Assembly: GCA_947505995.1 (NCBI GenBank)
Contig: CANNNB010000019.1
Coordinates: forward strand, 1 to 18,348
Direction: 5' to 3'
Length of the DNA: 18,348 nt
Source of the DNA: Comamonadaceae bacterium
GTDB lineage: Bacteria > Pseudomonadota > Gammaproteobacteria > Burkholderiales > Burkholderiaceae
Each line of letters opens with the position of its first letter. Position 1 is the first letter of the stretch. The notes below the pieces were generated by a model. It saw nothing but the letters and a program-made list of their open reading frames with translations, did not search any database and was not told the DNA's origin. Position numbers and translations under genes: made by a program. Of the stretch, positions 1 to 8,505 are shown one piece after another.

Positions 1-1
1 A

Positions 2-952
2 CTCAATGGCCGCAACGAAGACGTTGACTTCAACCCCGAAGACTTCATGGCCCGCGTCAACTCCGACTTGGGGGGCAAATACATCAACATTGCATCTCGC
101 GCAGCCGGCTTCATTGCCAAGCGCTTGGGTGGCAAGTTGGGCGAAGTGTCTGCCGATGGTCAAGCATTGCTTCAACAATTACACGAAGGTGTAGCGCCCA
201 TTGCCCAACTTTACGACGAGCGCGACTTTGCCAAAGCATTGCGCGAAGTGATGTTGCTGGCCGACCGCGTCAACGAATACGTAGACCAAAATAAACCTTG
301 GGAATTGGCCAAACAAGAAGGCATGGATGCTCGTTTGCACGATGTTTGCACCACTTGCATTGAAGCCTTCCGTTTGCTCAGTCTCATGTTGAAACCGGTG
401 CTGCCGTCACTCGCCACCAGCGTCGAAAAATTCTTAAACATCGAAACATTGTCATTCACCAACGTGCAAGCGTCCTTGGGTGCTGGTCACGCCATCAACG
501 ACTACAAGCACTTGATGCAGCGCGTCGATGTAGCCATGTTGGATGCTTTGTTTGAAGCACCCGCGCCCGTGGTTGAAGCGGCGCCATTGCCTGGTGGCGA
601 AGCCATTGCCCCCACCATTTCCATCGACGACTTTGCCAAGATCGATTTGCGCATAGCGCAAATTGTGCAGTGCGAAGCGGTGGAAGGTTCGACCAAATTG
701 TTACGTCTCACTTTGGATGTGGGTGAAGGCCAACACCGCAACGTGTTCAGCGGCATTGCCAGCGTTTACAAACCCGAAGATTTGGTGGGCAAACTCACCG
801 TGATGGTGGCCAATTTAGCGCCGCGCAAAATGAAGTTTGGTGTCTCTGAAGGCATGGTGCTGGCAGCCAGTCATGCCGATGAAAAAGCCGAGCCTGGTAT
901 TTACGTTTTGAATCCATGGCACGGTGCAAAACCTGGCATGCGCATTCACTGA
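2..952 (+). CDS. metG: Methionyl-tRNA synthetase, C-terminal part (5' truncated by window edge)
   Basis: The reading frame is open from base 2, so the gene enters from the left; the ATG at 47 is internal. The enzyme charges tRNA-Met with methionine in the cytoplasm. The catalytic Rossmann domain (HIGH and KMSKS motifs) lies outside the window. What is visible is the helical anticodon-binding domain, from the first residues to about codon 165 (it includes NKPWELAK). A linker rich in Ala, Pro and Glu follows, then a C-terminal OB-fold tRNA-binding domain of the Trbp111/EMAP II type. That domain runs from [14 protein letters not shown] to the end and carries [10 protein letters not shown] and [14 protein letters not shown]. 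The appended domain makes this the long, dimeric MetG type. It ends in TGA, 42 bases before the SulP gene on the same strand. Identification is secure from motifs and order. Confidence 0.97.
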   Translation, partial: LNGRNEDVDFNPEDFMARVNSDLGGKYINIASRAAGFIAKRLGGKLGEVSADGQALLQQLHEGVAPIAQLYDERDFAKALREVMLLADRVNEYVDQNKPWELAKQEGMDARLHDVCTTCIEAFRLLSLMLKPVLPSLATSVEKFLNIETLSFTNVQASLGAGHAINDYKHLMQRVDVAMLDALFEAPAPVVEAAPLPGGEAIAPTISIDDFAKIDLRIAQIVQCEAVEGSTKLLRLTLDVGEGQHRNVFSGIASVYKPEDLVGKLTVMVANLAPRKMKFGVSEGMVLAASHADEKAEPGIYVLNPWHGAKPGMRIH

Positions 953-994
953 CCTGCAATAGATAAGCTGAAATACGCCTTGTTAAACTGAAGC

Positions 995-2683
995 ATGGCC
1001 TTTTTCTTTCGCCCCAAGCTGGTTGATTCATTACAGGGGTACACACGACAGGAGCTGGGCGCCGACATTGCGGCCGGCCTCACAGTGGGTGTGGTGGCTT
1101 TGCCTTTGGCCATGGCCTTTGCCATTGCTTCGGGCCTCAAGCCCGAAGCGGGCTTGTTTACCGCCATCATTGCAGGCTTCATCATCTCGGCATTGGGCGG
1201 CAGCAAGGTTCAAATTGGCGGGCCTGCAGGCGCCTTCATTGTCATTGTGTATGGCATCTTGGAGCGATATGGCCTGCCCAACCTGATCCTTGCCACTGCG
1301 GCATCAGGCGTGTTGTTGTTCATCATGGGCCTGCTCAAATTAGGCACTCTCATTAGATTCATTCCGGTTGCTGTGGTCATTGGTTTCACCAATGGCATTG
1401 CGGTGCTGATCATGCTGTCTCAAGCCAAAGATTTTATGGGGCTGAAGGTCAACAACATGCCTGCAGATTTTTTTGGCATTTTGCGCACCTTGAATGAAGC
1501 CCTCCCCACATTTCAAGCGCCCGCATTTGCATTGGCCTGTGGCTCACTGGGTTTGATTGTGGTGTGGCAGCGTGTCTTTTCGGCCAAGCAAGGCCAAGCC
1601 CCTGCCATGGGCCTTCGGCGCTTGCTGCAAGTGGTTCCTGGCTCCATCGTTGCCCTCATCGCTGCCACCTTGGTTGCATTGGGAATGCACCTACCTGTTG
1701 AAACCATTGGCAGCAAATTCGGCGGTATCCCCTCCGAGTTGCCAAGTTTTGTGTGGCCTGAGTTCAGCCTTGCCAACCTTCAACACTTGAGCATGCCCAT
1801 CATCACCCTCACTTTGCTGGGTGCCATCGAGTCCTTGCTGTGTGCTCGCATTGCCGATGGCCTCATTGGCGATAGGCACAACCCCAATCAAGAACTCATG
1901 GCACAAGGTGTGGCCAACTTTGTCACACCTTTCTTTGGCGGGATGCCAGCCACAGGCACCATTGCTCGCACCGTCACCAATGTCAAAAGTGGCGGCCGAT
2001 CTCCCGTTGCAGGCATTGTGCATGCGCTCGTTTTATTGGGTGTGGTTTGGGTGGCAGCCCCGTTGGCCAACCACGTGCCATTGGCAACTTTGGCAGCCAT
2101 CTTGATGTTTGTGGCATGGAACATGGGCGAATGGCATGCATTCACAAATTTAAAACAATTCCGCACGCCCTATCGCATCACCTTGTTGGCGGTGTTCCTG
2201 CTCACGGTCATGGTCGATCTCACAGTGGCCGTTGAATTTGGCTTGTTTGCGGCTTGCATCACCTTCATCTATCGAATTTCCAGTCTCAGCCGTGTTGAAG
2301 AACTGAAAGACACAGACTTCCCTTCGCTTTTGAATCAACAAGGACAAGTGCGGGCTTACCGTTTTTATGGCGCCCTGTTCTTTGGTGCCGTGAAGATGGT
2401 AGAGGCCATTGAAGACGAACTGCCCCAAAAAGCTGTGGTTTTAGACCTGAAAAATCTAATTTACATCGATTCTTCAGGGGCAGACGCCTTGGTGGCCTTG
2501 GCCCACGTTTGCCAAAAGAAGCAAGTCAGACTGATCATTTGCGGCTTGCATCACCAACCCCTAGATATCGCCAGCAGAACGGGGTTTGTGAATTTAATGA
2601 GCCACAATGTTTGGCCAGATTGGCCTTCTGCCCTGAATGCGGCTCTTTTGTTAGAAAATTCTGACTCAGCCCCGTTAAAATAA
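995..2683 (+). CDS. SulP family inorganic anion transporter with C-terminal STAS domain (first of two)
   Basis: This 562-residue inner-membrane protein of the SulP/SLC26 family probably carries sulfate, bicarbonate or another small anion, usually with Na+ or H+. Residues 1-430 are hydrophobic, consistent with the 14-segment 7+7 inverted-repeat fold. The first segments carry VALPLAMAFAIASG and, at the substrate end of TM3, GGPAGAFIVIV. A cytoplasmic STAS domain occupies about residues 435-550 and includes D492-S493-S494-G495; the serine position matches the one phosphorylated in anti-sigma antagonists, but phosphorylation here is not shown. The start at 995 is the only good ATG before the conserved region, and the Shine-Dalgarno is weak (CTGAAG). 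It may be read through from metG. The substrate cannot be assigned from sequence: no carbonic anhydrase or sulfate-assimilation gene is adjacent. Confidence 0.93.
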   Translation: MAFFFRPKLVDSLQGYTRQELGADIAAGLTVGVVALPLAMAFAIASGLKPEAGLFTAIIAGFIISALGGSKVQIGGPAGAFIVIVYGILERYGLPNLILATAASGVLLFIMGLLKLGTLIRFIPVAVVIGFTNGIAVLIMLSQAKDFMGLKVNNMPADFFGILRTLNEALPTFQAPAFALACGSLGLIVVWQRVFSAKQGQAPAMGLRRLLQVVPGSIVALIAATLVALGMHLPVETIGSKFGGIPSELPSFVWPEFSLANLQHLSMPIITLTLLGAIESLLCARIADGLIGDRHNPNQELMAQGVANFVTPFFGGMPATGTIARTVTNVKSGGRSPVAGIVHALVLLGVVWVAAPLANHVPLATLAAILMFVAWNMGEWHAFTNLKQFRTPYRITLLAVFLLTVMVDLTVAVEFGLFAACITFIYRISSLSRVEELKDTDFPSLLNQQGQVRAYRFYGALFFGAVKMVEAIEDELPQKAVVLDLKNLIYIDSSGADALVALAHVCQKKQVRLIICGLHHQPLDIASRTGFVNLMSHNVWPDWPSALNAALLLENSDSAPLK

Positions 2684-2710
2684 GCTTAGTTCCTTAGAAA
2701 GCGCTTTGTC

Positions 2711-2923
2711 ATGTCGCTCCTGCATTTTTTTCGTCGTCCCGACTACCGTTCGGACACCACTCAGTTCATAGACCAGCTCAAGCTTGATCGGCCGCATCTT
2801 GATGCCGCTCAAACAGAAGCCCGCGCGCTGTTGTGGGACGCCTCTGTTGACCGTCATGTGTTGAAAGAGTTCAACGCAGGCCGCGTCGACCAAAAACCTT
2901 ACGTGTATCAAACCAAAGGCTGA
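2711..2923 (+). CDS. DUF3460 family small protein
   Basis: A 70-residue soluble, charged protein with no membrane segment. The pattern FIDQLKLDRPHL, RALLWD, and the C-terminal QKPYVYQTKG fits DUF3460, a short family of unknown function that I know from Burkholderiales next to scpA. The gene sits 27 bases after the SulP gene. Its stop codon lies 5 bases before the TTG start of scpA, and the likely scpA ribosome-binding site (AAAGG, 2915-2919) is inside its last codons, which suggests translational coupling. A link to chromosome segregation would be guilt by association only. Family assignment is from remembered sequence pattern. Confidence 0.83.
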   Translation: MSLLHFFRRPDYRSDTTQFIDQLKLDRPHLDAAQTEARALLWDASVDRHVLKEFNAGRVDQKPYVYQTKG

Positions 2924-2928
2924 GACTT

Positions 2929-3783
2929 TTGGAAAACAACGCAGCTTCTACAGAGCTTCTGCCCGTCGTTGAAAATACGACCGGTCTGCCCGAGGTCATC
3001 GACCACGTGGCGGTGGCGCGTCTGTATGGTGAGCCTTTGTTTTCCATGCCCAACGACCTCTACATCCCACCAGATGCGCTCGAGGTTTTTCTAGAGGCCT
3101 TCGAAGGTCCTCTAGATTTGTTGCTGTACCTCATTCGCAAGCAAAACTTCAATATTCTCGACATTCCCATGGCTGCGGTCACGCGCCAGTACCTGAGCTA
3201 TGTCGATGAAATTCGCGAGCACAACCTCGAGTTGGCCGCTGAATATTTGCTCATGGCTGCCATGCTGATTGAAATCAAATCTCGCATGTTGTTGCCACCC
3301 AAAAAAGTCGCCCAAGGTCAAGAGCCTGAAGATCCCCGCGCCGAATTGGTTCGCCGCTTGCTCGAGTACGAGCAAATGAAAATGGCCTCCATGCAACTTG
3401 GCAATTTGCCGCAATATGGTCGCGACTTTTTAAAAGCTCAGGTCTACATTGAACAAAGCCTGCAACCGCGCTTTCCCGATGTGCATTTGGTTGAACTGCA
3501 AGAAGCTTGGCGCGACATTTTGAAACGTGCCAAACTGGTTCAGCACCATAAAATCACGCGTGAAGAACTGAGTGTTCGTGAGCACATGAGCATTGTCTTG
3601 AGGCGGCTTCAAGGTCGCAAATTTGTAGAATTTGAAAACTTATTTGACCCCAGCAAAGGCACTCCCGTGTTGGTGGTCACGTTCATTGCACTGCTTGAGT
3701 TGGCCAAAGAAACTCTGATCGAAATTACACAAGCTGAGGCTTTCGCTCCCATCTATGTGCGACTGGCATTCACGCCAGTTTAA
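2929..3783 (+). CDS. scpA: Segregation and condensation protein A (kleisin subunit of Smc-ScpAB)
   Basis: ScpA bridges the SMC heads and recruits ScpB in the condensin that organises and segregates chromosomes. The 284-residue frame holds the hallmark N-terminal kleisin region at about 51-85 ([20 protein letters not shown], then [12 protein letters not shown]). A helical middle section ([14 protein letters not shown]) and a C-terminal winged-helix part ending in [10 protein letters not shown] follow. The TTG start at 2929 is preferred because it keeps the N-terminal stretch [20 protein letters not shown], which I recall in Comamonadaceae homologues, and because AAAGG lies 9 bases upstream. 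The next ATG (3046) would remove that segment. No scpB follows. The stop codon overlaps the stop codon of convergent gpsA. Family identity is secure; the start is moderately so. Confidence 0.95.
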   Translation: MENNAASTELLPVVENTTGLPEVIDHVAVARLYGEPLFSMPNDLYIPPDALEVFLEAFEGPLDLLLYLIRKQNFNILDIPMAAVTRQYLSYVDEIREHNLELAAEYLLMAAMLIEIKSRMLLPPKKVAQGQEPEDPRAELVRRLLEYEQMKMASMQLGNLPQYGRDFLKAQVYIEQSLQPRFPDVHLVELQEAWRDILKRAKLVQHHKITREELSVREHMSIVLRRLQGRKFVEFENLFDPSKGTPVLVVTFIALLELAKETLIEITQAEAFAPIYVRLAFTPV

Positions 3784-4799
3784 TTCTCGCCTTTAGCACC
3801 TCGGCCCATGAGAGCCGACACAGCTTCAGCGGGCTTTAGTTGCCCATCCAACAAAGCCAGCACACCCTGTGCAATGGGCATGTCAACACCCAAAGCTTGG
3901 GCTCGCTGCACTACAGTGCGGGCGCTGTAAACACCCTCTGCCACATGGCCCAATGATTGAAGCGCCTGCGGCAAATCCATGCCCTGCGCCAGCAACATAC
4001 CAACCTTGCGGTTGCGACTGAGATCGCCCGTGGCCGTGAGAACCAAATCGCCCAGACCTGACAAGCCCATGAAGGTTTCAATTTTGGCACCCAAGGCTAA
4101 GCCCAGTCGCGTCATTTCTGACAAGCCGCGTGTGATCAATGCGGCGCGCGCATTCAAACCTAAATTGAGACCGTCGCTCAATCCGGTGGCAATGGCCAAG
4201 ACATTTTTCACAGCACCACCCACCTCGACACCCACAATGTCTTCGTTGGCATAAACACGCAAACTAGGGCTGTGAAAAGCATCTACCAAAATTTGCTGCA
4301 CACTGGCATGCGCACTGGCTGCAACCAAGGCTGTCGGTTGAGCGCGCGCCACTTCCATGGCAAAACTGGGGCCACTGAGTACGCCCGACTTTAATCGCGG
4401 CGCCACCTGCTGACACACCTCATGTGGCATGGCCCCTGAATCAAAACCATCAGCGGCGGCTTCAAAACCTTTGCACAACCAAGCCACAGGAACTTGTATC
4501 TCTTTCAAATTCAAAAGCATGCTGCGCAAGGCCGACATAGGCGTCCCAATGACAATTAAATCGTGATTGGCAGCCCAAGTCGCCAATTCTGAGGCGGGCG
4601 AACTGAAGCATTGCAATGCTTCAGGGAAGTCAACACCGGGCAGATAACGCTGGTTGCTGCGTTGCGATTGCATGTCTGTTGCAGCTTTAGCGTCACGCGT
4701 CCAAAGTTGAACTTGATGGACTGCCGCATGCCGGCTGGCGCTGATAGCCAGTGCTGTGCCCCAAGCACCTGCCCCGATGACCGCAATCTTCAGGCTCAA
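3780..4799 (-). CDS. gpsA: NAD(P)H-dependent glycerol-3-phosphate dehydrogenase
   Basis: Reduces dihydroxyacetone phosphate to sn-glycerol 3-phosphate, the backbone of phospholipids, in the cytoplasm. The 339-residue protein has the N-terminal Rossmann dinucleotide site GAGAWG (residues 9-14). It also has the family segments [28 protein letters not shown], the catalytic-lysine region [14 protein letters not shown], and the substrate-binding [14 protein letters not shown]. The length is normal (330-340). The first codon is TTG, preceded by a weak TGAG (no clear AGGAG). It is the only start that places a few residues before the Rossmann strand, so initiation may be poor or coupled to secB, whose stop is 20 bases upstream. 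It is the last gene of the rhodanese-grxC-secB-gpsA series, the same order as around secB in E. coli. Its stop overlaps that of scpA. Confidence 0.97.
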   Translation of the reverse strand: MSLKIAVIGAGAWGTALAISASRHAAVHQVQLWTRDAKAATDMQSQRSNQRYLPGVDFPEALQCFSSPASELATWAANHDLIVIGTPMSALRSMLLNLKEIQVPVAWLCKGFEAAADGFDSGAMPHEVCQQVAPRLKSGVLSGPSFAMEVARAQPTALVAASAHASVQQILVDAFHSPSLRVYANEDIVGVEVGGAVKNVLAIATGLSDGLNLGLNARAALITRGLSEMTRLGLALGAKIETFMGLSGLGDLVLTATGDLSRNRKVGMLLAQGMDLPQALQSLGHVAEGVYSARTVVQRAQALGVDMPIAQGVLALLDGQLKPAEAVSALMGRGAKGEN

Positions 4800-4819
4800 G
4801 TGAGGGGTCTCAAAACAAA

Positions 4820-5278
4820 TTACTGAACTTGAGGTGCTGCAGCTTGCTGGGCTGCTTCAGCCTGTTGCTGCTCGTACATGGCTTGGAAATTAATTTCGGC
4901 CAAGTGTACGGGGGGGAAGCCTGCACGTGTGACCATGTCCGCCACATTACCGCGCAAGTAGGGGTACACAATTTGGGGGCAAGCAATGCCCATGATGGGG
5001 CCCATTTGGTCTTCTGGCACATTGCGAATTTCAAAAATGCCGGCTTGCTTGCACTCGACCAAGAACACCGTTTTGTCTTCAATTTTGGTATGCACTGTGG
5101 CGGTGACGCAAATTTCGTAGACACCTTCTGCGGCTTGATTGGCCTCAACACCCAACTGAATATCGACTGCAGGTTGTTGTTGTTCCAACAAAATGGCCGG
5201 TGAATTGGGTTGCTCCAAAGACGCTTCTTTCAAGTAAACGCGCTGAATTTGGAACACAGGGGTGCTTGCTTCTGACAT
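4820..5278 (-). CDS. secB: Protein-export chaperone SecB
   Basis: A tetrameric cytosolic chaperone that keeps preproteins unfolded and passes them to SecA. The 152-residue length is typical. Recognisable blocks are [17 protein letters not shown] near the N terminus, [23 protein letters not shown] in the core sheet, [32 protein letters not shown] (the SecB signature region), and an Ala/Gln-rich flexible tail. The start ATG is followed by SEAST and a divergent N-terminal arm, as expected. It lies downstream of grxC across a 111-base gap that may hold a terminator or attenuator, and 20 bases upstream of gpsA. It therefore may have its own promoter, though I could not find convincing -35/-10 boxes. 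Confidence 0.97.
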   Translation of the reverse strand: MSEASTPVFQIQRVYLKEASLEQPNSPAILLEQQQPAVDIQLGVEANQAAEGVYEICVTATVHTKIEDKTVFLVECKQAGIFEIRNVPEDQMGPIMGIACPQIVYPYLRGNVADMVTRAGFPPVHLAEINFQAMYEQQQAEAAQQAAAPQVQ

Positions 5279-5318
5279 AAAAACTCTTGTTTGAGGGTGA
5301 TCTTCTCTAGGCCGCTTT

Positions 5319-5377
5319 GAAAAAAGCCCCTGCCTTGAGATTAGAGGGATTATGGCTTATAAATTCAGGGCTTTTGG
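5319..5377 (-). terminator. Candidate long-loop terminator or attenuator between grxC and secB
   Basis: Read on the minus strand, AAAAGCCCTG is followed after about 33 bases by CAGGGGCTTTT and a six-T run. This is a near-perfect 10-base stem with one bulge and a U tail. The loop is unusually long and A+T-rich. It could end or attenuate transcription from grxC before secB, or just be a chance repeat. Confidence 0.35.
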
Positions 5378-5389
5378 ACAGATCAGGTC

Positions 5390-5650
5390 TTAAGGGGCTT
5401 GCAAGAGGGGCATCAAGCCGCCCTTGGCATCAAGCGCCATTAAATCGTCGCAACCACCCACATGCGTTTCACCGATGAAAATTTGTGGCACGGCTCTGCG
5501 CCCCGTGATGCTGATCATGTGTTCACGTTTCTCGGGCTGCGTATCGATTCGAATTTCCTCAATATCAGTGACCCCCTTGGACTTCAATATTTGCTTTGCA
5601 CGAACGCAATAAGGGCAAACAGCAGTGGTGTACATCTTCACGTGAGCCAT
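5390..5650 (-). CDS. grxC: Glutaredoxin 3-type dithiol glutaredoxin
   Basis: Reduces protein disulfides and glutathione mixed disulfides with glutathione in the cytosol. The 86-residue protein is a single thioredoxin-like domain with the dithiol active site C12-P-Y-C15. The cis-proline segment (RRAVPQIFIG) and the glutathione-binding VGGCDDLMAL are present. The length is that of GrxC (82-90). A good Shine-Dalgarno (AGGA, 7 bases from the ATG) is seen on the minus strand. It follows the rhodanese gene by 50 bases and precedes secB. The rhodanese-Grx pairing suggests shared sulfur or redox chemistry, but this is inference from proximity. Confidence 0.96.
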   Translation of the reverse strand: MAHVKMYTTAVCPYCVRAKQILKSKGVTDIEEIRIDTQPEKREHMISITGRRAVPQIFIGETHVGGCDDLMALDAKGGLMPLLQAP

Positions 5651-5700
5651 GGCATTTCCTATCAGTAACTCAAAATTTGAAATGATCTTTTCAGGCCGAT

Positions 5701-6108
5701 TTAGGCTTTTTCAACAGGCAGGCTGGCCTCTCGCCAAGCTTTGAGGCCACCGGACAAGGCCTGAGCACGATCGTATCCCAGTTTTTTAGCCTGTGCCGCG
5801 GCACGACTTGCACGTCCGCCAACTTGGCAGACCAAAATCACTGGCAAGTTTTTATTTTTAACCATCAAAGGGAGCTGTGTTTCAAGCTCACCCAAAGGAA
5901 TATTTTTAGCACCGACAGCATGCCCCTGCGCAAATTCAGCAGGTTCACAGACGTCGATCAAGACCGCTTTTTCACGGTTGATGAGCAAGACCGCCTGTGT
6001 TGGCTCAACCCCTCCAGCAGCACCCTTGGTGATAGCCGGCCAAAACAAAGCCAAAGCAGAAGACGCTGCGACAGCAACCAACATCCAGTTTTCAATCAAA
6101 AAATTCAC
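5701..6108 (-). CDS. Membrane-anchored rhodanese-like protein (YibN type)
   Basis: A 135-residue protein with one N-terminal membrane segment (about residues 8-25, WMLVAVAASSALALFW) followed by one rhodanese domain facing the cytoplasm or periplasm. The active-site loop has C94 in the form CQVGGR (C-x-x-G-x-R) and the upstream D52 of VLIDVCEP, so it is probably a working sulfurtransferase. The physiological sulfur acceptor is unknown. The start is GTG at 6108 with AAGGG 6 bases upstream. The architecture and position (first in the series before grxC, secB and gpsA) match YibN of E. coli. It is divergent from gpmA across about 110 bases, which should hold both promoters. Confidence 0.9.
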   Translation of the reverse strand: MNFLIENWMLVAVAASSALALFWPAITKGAAGGVEPTQAVLLINREKAVLIDVCEPAEFAQGHAVGAKNIPLGELETQLPLMVKNKNLPVILVCQVGGRASRAAAQAKKLGYDRAQALSGGLKAWREASLPVEKA

Positions 6109-6219
6109 AAATAACCCTTAAAAAGTTCATTTGCAGTCTATTTCAAGACCGCATCCCAGTTTCGAATTCTAAAATGCTGACTGTAAACCCGTTTTTCTTT
6201 CTTGTTTAAACCTTTAACC

Positions 6220-6963
6220 ATGTACAAATTCGTTCTCATTCGCCACGGCGAGTCCACTTGGAATTTAGAAAATCGCTTCACAGGCTGGACAGATGTTGAT
6301 CTCACGCCCACTGGCATCGAGCAGGCCCAAGAGGCCGGCCGTTTGCTCAAGGCTGAAGGCTACGAGTTTGATCTGGCTTACACCAGCGTCCTAAAACGTG
6401 CCATTCACACTTTATGGCACACGCTCGATGCCATGGATCGTCAATGGCTTCCTGTGCACAACAGTTGGCGCCTGAACGAACGCCATTACGGAGCCCTCCA
6501 AGGCTTGAACAAAGCAGAAACCGCCCAAAAATTTGGCAATGAACAAGTCATGGTCTGGCGCCGAAGCTATGACACCCCCCCTCCAGCCCTTGAAGCTACC
6601 GACTCCCGTTGTGAACGTGCCGACCTGCGCTACGCCAAGCTCAAGGCGCATGATATTCCCTTAACGGAATGCCTGAAAGATACCGTGGCCCGTGTGATTC
6701 CCTTTTGGACTGAATCCATGGCACCCGCCATTCAAGCAGGCAAAAAAATTGTAGTGGCTGCGCACGGTAACTCCATTAGAGCCTTGATCAAGTACTTGGA
6801 CAATATTTCCGAAGAAGACATTGTTAACTTGAACATCCCCAATGGCATTCCCTTGGTTTATGAGTTGGATGCGAATCTAAAGCCCATCAAGCATTACTAC
6901 TTGGGTGATGCTGAAGCGGCCGCAAAGGCCGCCGCCGCTGTGGCCAACCAAGGCAAAGCTTAA
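6220..6963 (+). CDS. gpmA: 2,3-bisphosphoglycerate-dependent phosphoglycerate mutase
   Basis: Interconverts 3- and 2-phosphoglycerate in glycolysis and gluconeogenesis through a phosphohistidine. It has 247 residues, the normal size, starting at the ATG at 6220; an in-frame TTG at 6202 would add six residues of no family character. The catalytic motif is R8-H9-G10-E11, with E87 in [14 protein letters not shown] as acid/base and the second histidine H182 in [10 protein letters not shown]. The [10 protein letters not shown] segment that follows RHGES is diagnostic of dPGM. An alanine-rich tail ends the protein. The gene is divergent from the rhodanese-grxC-secB-gpsA set and occupies the place where E. 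coli and Pseudomonas carry the unrelated cofactor-independent mutase. Confidence 0.97.
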   Translation: MYKFVLIRHGESTWNLENRFTGWTDVDLTPTGIEQAQEAGRLLKAEGYEFDLAYTSVLKRAIHTLWHTLDAMDRQWLPVHNSWRLNERHYGALQGLNKAETAQKFGNEQVMVWRRSYDTPPPALEATDSRCERADLRYAKLKAHDIPLTECLKDTVARVIPFWTESMAPAIQAGKKIVVAAHGNSIRALIKYLDNISEEDIVNLNIPNGIPLVYELDANLKPIKHYYLGDAEAAAKAAAAVANQGKA

Positions 6964-6987
6964 TTTAATTGATGGGCATCACCTGAC

Positions 6988-7018
6988 TTGCACAAAGTTA
7001 GCAGTCAAGGTGTATATT
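6988..7018 (+). promoter_or_regulatory. Candidate promoter for the ctpA operon
   Basis: TTGCAC (6988-6993) and TATATT (7013-7018) have a 19-base spacer, a little longer than ideal. Transcription would begin near 7025, right at the AAAGGAGA ribosome-binding site. This is the only plausible box pair in the 81-base gmpA-ctpA gap. Strength is uncertain; read-through from gpmA is also possible. Confidence 0.35.
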
Positions 7019-7044
7019 GTCTTTAAAGGAGACCTTTTGGGTCA

Positions 7045-8499
7045 ATGCACATGGGACAGAAATTGAAAATTGTAGGTTGGCTCAGCATCGGCGCTTTAGC
7101 AGGCGCTCTCACCACTGTATCGCTTCAAACCACGGCCAGGGGTGCCTTTGCACCTTTGCCTCTTGAAGAGCTTCAACAACTGGCGGCTGTTTTTGGCATG
7201 GTCAAAAGTGACTATGTCGAAACAATCGATGAGAAAAAACTCATCACCGAAGCCATTTCTGGCATGGTCTCAAGTCTTGACCCTCACTCGCAGTACTTTG
7301 ATAAAAAAAGCTTCAAGGAATTCAGTGAAGGCACCTCGGGTCGCTTTGTTGGCGTAGGCATTGAGATCACGCAAGAAGAGGGCATCATCAAAGTGGTGTC
7401 GCCCATTGAAGGCTCGCCTGCCGACCGAGCTGGACTTAAAACCAATGACCTGATTACCAAAATTGACGACGCCTTTGTCAAAGGCTTGTCAATGAACGAG
7501 TCAGTTAAACGCATGCGCGGTGAACCCAATACCAAAGTGGTTCTTACCGTGTTTCGCAAAGATGAGAGCCGAACTTTTACGCTCACCATCGTTCGAGAAG
7601 AAATTAAAACCCAGTCTGTCAAAGCCAAATTGATTGAACCTGGTTTTGGTTGGATTCGCGTGTCGCAATTCCAAGAAAGAACAGTTGAAGACTTCTCCAA
7701 AAAGTTAGAAGACATGTTCAAACAAGACCCAAAGCTGAAAGGCTTGGTGCTAGATTTACGCAACGACCCAGGTGGCTTGCTCGATGCAGCAGTTGCTTTG
7801 TCTGCCGCCTTCTTGCCCGAAAACGTCACCGTGGTGTCCACCAACGGCCAACTTGAAGAGAGTAAATTTATTTACAAGGCAGCCCCTCAGTTTTGGCGCC
7901 GCAGCTCCGAGAGCGACCCCATTCAACGCCTCACCCAAAACACACAAGGGCAATTGAAAAAAATACCGCTGGTGGTGTTGGTCAACGAAGGTTCAGCTTC
8001 AGCCAGCGAAATTGTGGCAGGGGCATTGCAGGACCATCAGCGCGCAACCATCATGGGCAGCCAAACCTTTGGAAAAGGCTCGGTTCAAACGGTTCGCCAA
8101 TTGGGTCCTGACACAGCATTAAAGCTCACCACCGCTCGCTACTACACACCCAATGGCAAATCGATTCAGGCCAAGGGCATCTTGCCCGATGTCATGCTAG
8201 ATGAAACTGAAAATGGCAATGTGTTTGCAGCACTGCGCACGCGCGAGGCCGATTTAGAAAAACATTTAGGCAACGGCCAAGAAGCTGAAAAGAAAAATGA
8301 AGAGCGTCAAAAAGCCAGGGAAGAAGCGCTTAAGAAATTAGAAGCTGATGCCAAGAAGCCAGAGTCAGAAAGACGACCACCCGAATTTGGATCTGAAAAA
8401 GACTTCCAATTGAACCAAGCCCTCAACCAATTGAAAGGCTTGCCTGTCAAAGTCAGCGCCACATTGGCCGAGCGCAAAGAAGAGAAAAAAGACAAGTAA
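7045..8499 (+). CDS. ctpA: S41 family C-terminal processing protease (CtpA type)
   Basis: A periplasmic serine protease that degrades or processes envelope proteins from their C termini, often peptidoglycan hydrolases. The order is an N-terminal signal anchor (about 8-33), the S41 N-terminal region (SLDPHSQYF), a PDZ domain (about 97-190, with GVGIEITQEEG and SPADRAGLK), and the protease core. The catalytic pair is S319, the middle serine of GSASASE, and K344 in FGKGSVQT, 25 residues apart as in E. coli Prc. A lysine/glutamate-rich tail of roughly 85 residues (from about 400) looks helical and possibly coiled-coil. An AAAGGAGA ribosome-binding site at 7025-7032 favours the ATG at 7045 over the one at 7051. 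No M23/EnvC-like gene separates it from gpmA. Confidence 0.95.
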   Translation: MHMGQKLKIVGWLSIGALAGALTTVSLQTTARGAFAPLPLEELQQLAAVFGMVKSDYVETIDEKKLITEAISGMVSSLDPHSQYFDKKSFKEFSEGTSGRFVGVGIEITQEEGIIKVVSPIEGSPADRAGLKTNDLITKIDDAFVKGLSMNESVKRMRGEPNTKVVLTVFRKDESRTFTLTIVREEIKTQSVKAKLIEPGFGWIRVSQFQERTVEDFSKKLEDMFKQDPKLKGLVLDLRNDPGGLLDAAVALSAAFLPENVTVVSTNGQLEESKFIYKAAPQFWRRSSESDPIQRLTQNTQGQLKKIPLVVLVNEGSASASEIVAGALQDHQRATIMGSQTFGKGSVQTVRQLGPDTALKLTTARYYTPNGKSIQAKGILPDVMLDETENGNVFAALRTREADLEKHLGNGQEAEKKNEERQKAREEALKKLEADAKKPESERRPPEFGSEKDFQLNQALNQLKGLPVKVSATLAERKEEKKDK

Positions 8500-8505
8500 T
8501 CGCCC

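Noticed and set aside
1691..2023. Open frame of 110 codons on the minus strand inside the first SulP gene
   Set aside because: Antisense to conserved membrane segments, no ribosome-binding site, no recognisable motif.
2698..2707. Perfect palindrome AAAGCGCTTT just before the DUF3460 start
   Set aside because: Ten bases only, no loop and no T run; chance or a minor protein site cannot be told apart.
6170..6175. TAAAAT as a -10 box for gpmA
   Set aside because: No acceptable -35 box at 16-18 bases upstream (TTCAAG is 22 bases away).
7284..7844. Open reading frame of 186 codons on the minus strand inside ctpA
   Set aside because: It lies opposite the PDZ and protease core of a clearly conserved gene, has no ribosome-binding site, and its translation is Ser/Leu-rich without motifs, as expected for a shadow frame.
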